A DNA stretch of 14,921 bases, taken from Salinirussus sp. GTDB lineage: Archaea > Halobacteriota > Halobacteria > Halobacteriales > Haloarculaceae. Positions 12,645-14,921 of the stretch are shown here, in pieces; within the stretch, counting starts at the first letter, position 1, and each line of letters opens with the position of its first letter. Location of the stretch: the NCBI GenBank assembly GCA_028275005.1, contig JAQCNN010000262.1:1-14921 (forward strand), read 5' to 3'. Under the pieces are notes generated by a model that was not told where the DNA came from, searched no databases, and saw nothing but the letters and a program-made list of their open reading frames with translations. Made by a program: the position numbers and the translations under genes.

Positions 12645-14528
12645 ATGCACGACGTGGACAACGTCCTCGAGGAGCTCGCCGGGCTGCCGACGATGGCCCA
12701 CGCGACCGCCTCGCCAGACGGCAGCGAGGTCGCGCTGTACTACGACGTCACGGGCCGCAACGAACTCCACGTGCTGGACGTCGAGACGGGCGAACTCGAG
12801 CAGTGGAGCGACGGCGAGGTCCCCCGGAACGCCCGCTGGCACCTCGACTGGGACGAGGGCGGCGACCGGGTCTACTTCCACCTCGACGACGCCGGCGACG
12901 AACAAAACGACGTCTACGCGGTCGACCGTGACGGGCGTGTCGAGCCGGTCGTCGAGATGGACGGCCAGACCTCCGTCGTGGAGGCCGCCGAGGACACACT
13001 GCTTCTGGGCTCGAACCGGGACGGCCAGCTCAACCTCTTCGGACACGACCTGGAGAGCGGCGAGACGGCGAAGCTCACCGACTACGAGCGGGCGGTGTGG
13101 GCCGGGACACTCTCGCCGAGTGGCGACCGGGTGGCCTACGCCACCAACGAGACCGACGACTTCGACAACCGTGACGCCTACGTGGCAGACGCCGACGGCT
13201 CGAACCCCCGCGTGCTCGATGTCGGCGACCTGGGTGCCGAGACTACCCCCGTCGACTGGGGTCCCGACGGCGACCGGCTGCTGCTCGCGGACAACAGCGC
13301 CGACCTCGGACGGGTCGGCGTCTACGACCTCGCGGCCGACACCGTCCAGTGGCTCGGCGACGGCGACTACGAGGAGGCCCCCGAGGCGTTCACCCCCGAC
13401 GGGGAGCGCGTGGTCGGGACCCGGACCCGCGACGCGCTGACGGTTCCTCTCGTCTACGACCTCGAGAGCGGCGAGGGCCGGGAGTTCGACCTCCCGGCGG
13501 GTGCCGCGGCGTTCGGGATGGCCGGCGAAAGCGTCATCGGGGAGGACCGGGTGATCCTCTCTCAGACCACGCCGACGACCCGGTCGACACTGCTGGCCTA
13601 CGACCTGGCCTCCGACGAGTCCGAGACCCTGGTCGAGCCCGAGTACGGCCCCTTCGAGCCCGCCGACTTTGCCGACGCGGAGTACTTCACCGTCCACTCC
13701 GACGGCGTGCCCGAGACCCGGCAGGCCGCCGTCGAGCACGACCCCGCCGAGGGGCTGGAGATCGGCGCGCTGCTGTACGACTCCGGAGAGCGGCCCTCGC
13801 CGCTGGTGGTCAACCCCCACGGGGGCCCACGGGCCCGCGACGAGAAGCGATTCGACCTCTACACTCAGGTGCTCGCCGCCCGCGGGTTCTCGGTGTTACA
13901 GGTGAACTACCGCGGGTCGACGGGACGCGGCCGGGAGTTCGTCCGCGCGCTCGACGAGGACTGGGGTGGGGCCGAGCAGGGCGACATCGTGACTGCGACC
14001 GAGCACGTCCTCGGGGAGTACGACTGGCTTGACGAGGACCGTATCGCCGTCTTCGGCGGCTCCTACGGCGGCTACTCGGCGTACTGGCAACTGGTCCAGT
14101 ACCCGGACCTCTACGACGCCGGTGTGGCGTGGATCGGGCTGACCGACCTCGTCGACCAGTTCGAGAACACGATGCCCCACTACCGGACGGAGCTGATGGA
14201 GAAGTACCTCGGGACACCCGAGGCACACCCCGACCGCTACGAGGAGCGGTCGCCGGTCACCCACGCCGAGAACCTCGCGGCACCCCTGCTGATGGTCCAC
14301 GGGGTCAACGACCGCCGTGTTCCGGTCTCCCAGGCACGTCTCTTCCGGGAGGCGCTGGAAGGACTCGGTTACGAGGAAGGCGCGACGGGTGACTTCGAGT
14401 ACCGCGAACTCGGCGCGGAGGGCCACGCCTCCTCCGACCAGGCACAGAAACTCCGGATGTTCCGGCTGCTCGATGACTTTCTACAGCGGCGTGTTGGCGG
14501 TGCCAGGGTCGCCGACGCCGACGACTGA
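12645..14528 (+). CDS. S9 family serine peptidase (prolyl oligopeptidase / acylaminoacyl-peptidase type)
   Basis: A 627-residue two-domain peptidase, within the usual size range. The N-terminal part (about 15-350) is a TolB/WD40-like beta propeller with repeated blades such as A-T-A-S-P-D-G-S-E-V and G-T-L-S-P-S-G-D-R-V-A-Y-A-T. The C-terminal part is an alpha/beta hydrolase with V-N-P-H-G-G-P (oxyanion side), G-G-S-Y-G-G-Y (nucleophile Ser473), H-G-V-N-D-R-R-V-P (Asp556) and E-G-H (His594), a complete triad in the right order. No signal peptide or membrane segment is seen, so it probably degrades short or N-acylated peptides in the cytosol, the propeller restricting access. ATG at 12645 is supported by promoter spacing. 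It stands alone 87 bases after truA. Confidence 0.93.
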   Translation: MHDVDNVLEELAGLPTMAHATASPDGSEVALYYDVTGRNELHVLDVETGELEQWSDGEVPRNARWHLDWDEGGDRVYFHLDDAGDEQNDVYAVDRDGRVEPVVEMDGQTSVVEAAEDTLLLGSNRDGQLNLFGHDLESGETAKLTDYERAVWAGTLSPSGDRVAYATNETDDFDNRDAYVADADGSNPRVLDVGDLGAETTPVDWGPDGDRLLLADNSADLGRVGVYDLAADTVQWLGDGDYEEAPEAFTPDGERVVGTRTRDALTVPLVYDLESGEGREFDLPAGAAAFGMAGESVIGEDRVILSQTTPTTRSTLLAYDLASDESETLVEPEYGPFEPADFADAEYFTVHSDGVPETRQAAVEHDPAEGLEIGALLYDSGERPSPLVVNPHGGPRARDEKRFDLYTQVLAARGFSVLQVNYRGSTGRGREFVRALDEDWGGAEQGDIVTATEHVLGEYDWLDEDRIAVFGGSYGGYSAYWQLVQYPDLYDAGVAWIGLTDLVDQFENTMPHYRTELMEKYLGTPEAHPDRYEERSPVTHAENLAAPLLMVHGVNDRRVPVSQARLFREALEGLGYEEGATGDFEYRELGAEGHASSDQAQKLRMFRLLDDFLQRRVGGARVADADD

Positions 14529-14552
14529 GCGAGCCACCGGGACGTGGCGGTC

Positions 14553-14873
14553 TCACCCGGCGAGAACGGTGAGGTTCCAGGCCGTGACGAGAACGCCGGC
14601 GACGGCCAGCGCGAGCGGGACTGCGACCCGGCCGGGCGTCTGAACCGCCCTCCAGAGGGCGAAACAGACGCCGATGAACAGCAGTTTCGCCAGGAGAAAC
14701 CCGGCGACCCCGCCGCCTGCGAGCGCGAAGAGCGCGAGCGGCCCCGCCTCCGCCGCCGAGTCCGCCCGAAGCCCGGCAATCGTCGTCACAGCGTCACCGA
14801 CACCGTAGAACAGCACAGCCGCTCCCCACAGGAGCCTCTGTCTCTCGCGGACCCCACCCAACGGCGACCCCAT
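14553..14873 (-). CDS. Small integral membrane protein, function unknown
   Basis: A 106-residue protein with a short basic N-terminus (R-E-R-Q-R) and three or four hydrophobic segments at about 14-34, 46-60, 58-75 and 83-104, the middle two possibly one longer region. Polar residues inside otherwise apolar stretches are G-D-A-V-T-T (26-31), E-A-G-P (42-45) and K63. The D-x-x-T-T and E-x-x-P arrangement faintly recalls DUF5658-type proteins, but I cannot confirm that. Support for a real gene is the ATG at 14873 with an AT-rich TTATTGTT at leaderless spacing, haloarchaeal codon use and a hydrophobic pattern unlikely by chance. It converges on the S9 peptidase gene, 24 bases away. Confidence 0.72.
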   Translation of the reverse strand: MGSPLGGVRERQRLLWGAAVLFYGVGDAVTTIAGLRADSAAEAGPLALFALAGGGVAGFLLAKLLFIGVCFALWRAVQTPGRVAVPLALAVAGVLVTAWNLTVLAG

Positions 14874-14895
14874 CGCCAGTATCTCCGCTCAAGTG

Positions 14896-14903
14896 AACAA
14901 TAA
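14896..14903 (-). promoter_or_regulatory. TATA box of the small membrane protein gene
   Basis: On the minus strand TTATTGTT lies 23-30 bases upstream of the ATG at 14873. It sits in the most AT-rich segment of the window's right end and suits a leaderless transcript. Confidence 0.6.
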
Positions 14904-14921
14904 CTTTACGACCTTACAGCA

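Noticed and set aside
12285..13820. 511-codon minus-strand open frame opposite truA and the S9 peptidase gene
   Set aside because: It lies opposite two well-supported genes and is a composition artefact rich in Val, Gly and Arg with no domain.
14533..14548. Stem GCCAC/GTGGC between the convergent S9 peptidase and membrane protein genes as a terminator
   Set aside because: Only 5 bp with a 6-base loop and no T-tract; in DNA this GC-rich it is not convincing.

Overview
The window looks like chromosomal DNA from a haloarchaeon. Three things point there: very high GC with strong third-position G/C bias, proteins rich in Asp and Glu with few lysines, and start codons that mostly lie about 25-30 bases downstream of a short TATA-like element with no Shine-Dalgarno sequence, which is the leaderless mRNA style usual in haloarchaea. 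The gene set (CimA-type acyltransferase, TruA, independent phosphoglycerate mutase, DUF192 protein) also fits. I do not assign a genus. Genes are densely packed, and I see no tRNA, rRNA, IS element, CRISPR array or prophage.

Layout, left to right. Bases 1-1460 hold two adjacent plus-strand crotonase-fold genes, the first cut by the window edge; they are diverged tandem paralogues of the isomerase (PaaG) type. A DUF192 gene (1535-2020) and a CimA/LeuA-family synthase (2084-3622) follow, each with its own putative promoter. Convergent to these is a minus-strand operon in which a TetR-family regulator (5177-5827) and a MATE exporter (3651-5180) overlap by 4 bases, with a perfect 9+2+9 palindromic operator just upstream of the regulator. 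Next come two plus-strand single genes, an alpha/beta hydrolase (6027-6773) and a gamma-carbonic-anhydrase-like hexapeptide protein (6884-7384).

A second minus-strand operon pairs a class III CoA-transferase (8631-9821) with an MFS transporter (7411-8634), again with a 4-base overlap; together they could import an organic acid and activate it as a CoA thioester. Divergent from it, gpmI (10121-11668) and truA (11670-12557) are separated by a single base. An S9 prolyl-oligopeptidase-like gene (12645-14528) follows, and a small minus-strand membrane protein (14553-14873) closes the window.

Most of the region is ordinary core metabolism and transport. The item most likely to repay a second look is the roughly 80-base imperfect dyad at 9962-10041 in the intergenic region before gpmI. 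An 18-bp perfect palindrome lies at its exact centre and the outer 14-base arms match at 13 positions. It looks like a structured or repeated intergenic element and not like coding DNA. Others are an out-of-frame ATG mini-ORF placed exactly where a leaderless transcript of the CimA-like gene should start, and the loss of both classical crotonase glutamates in the two tandem paralogues.
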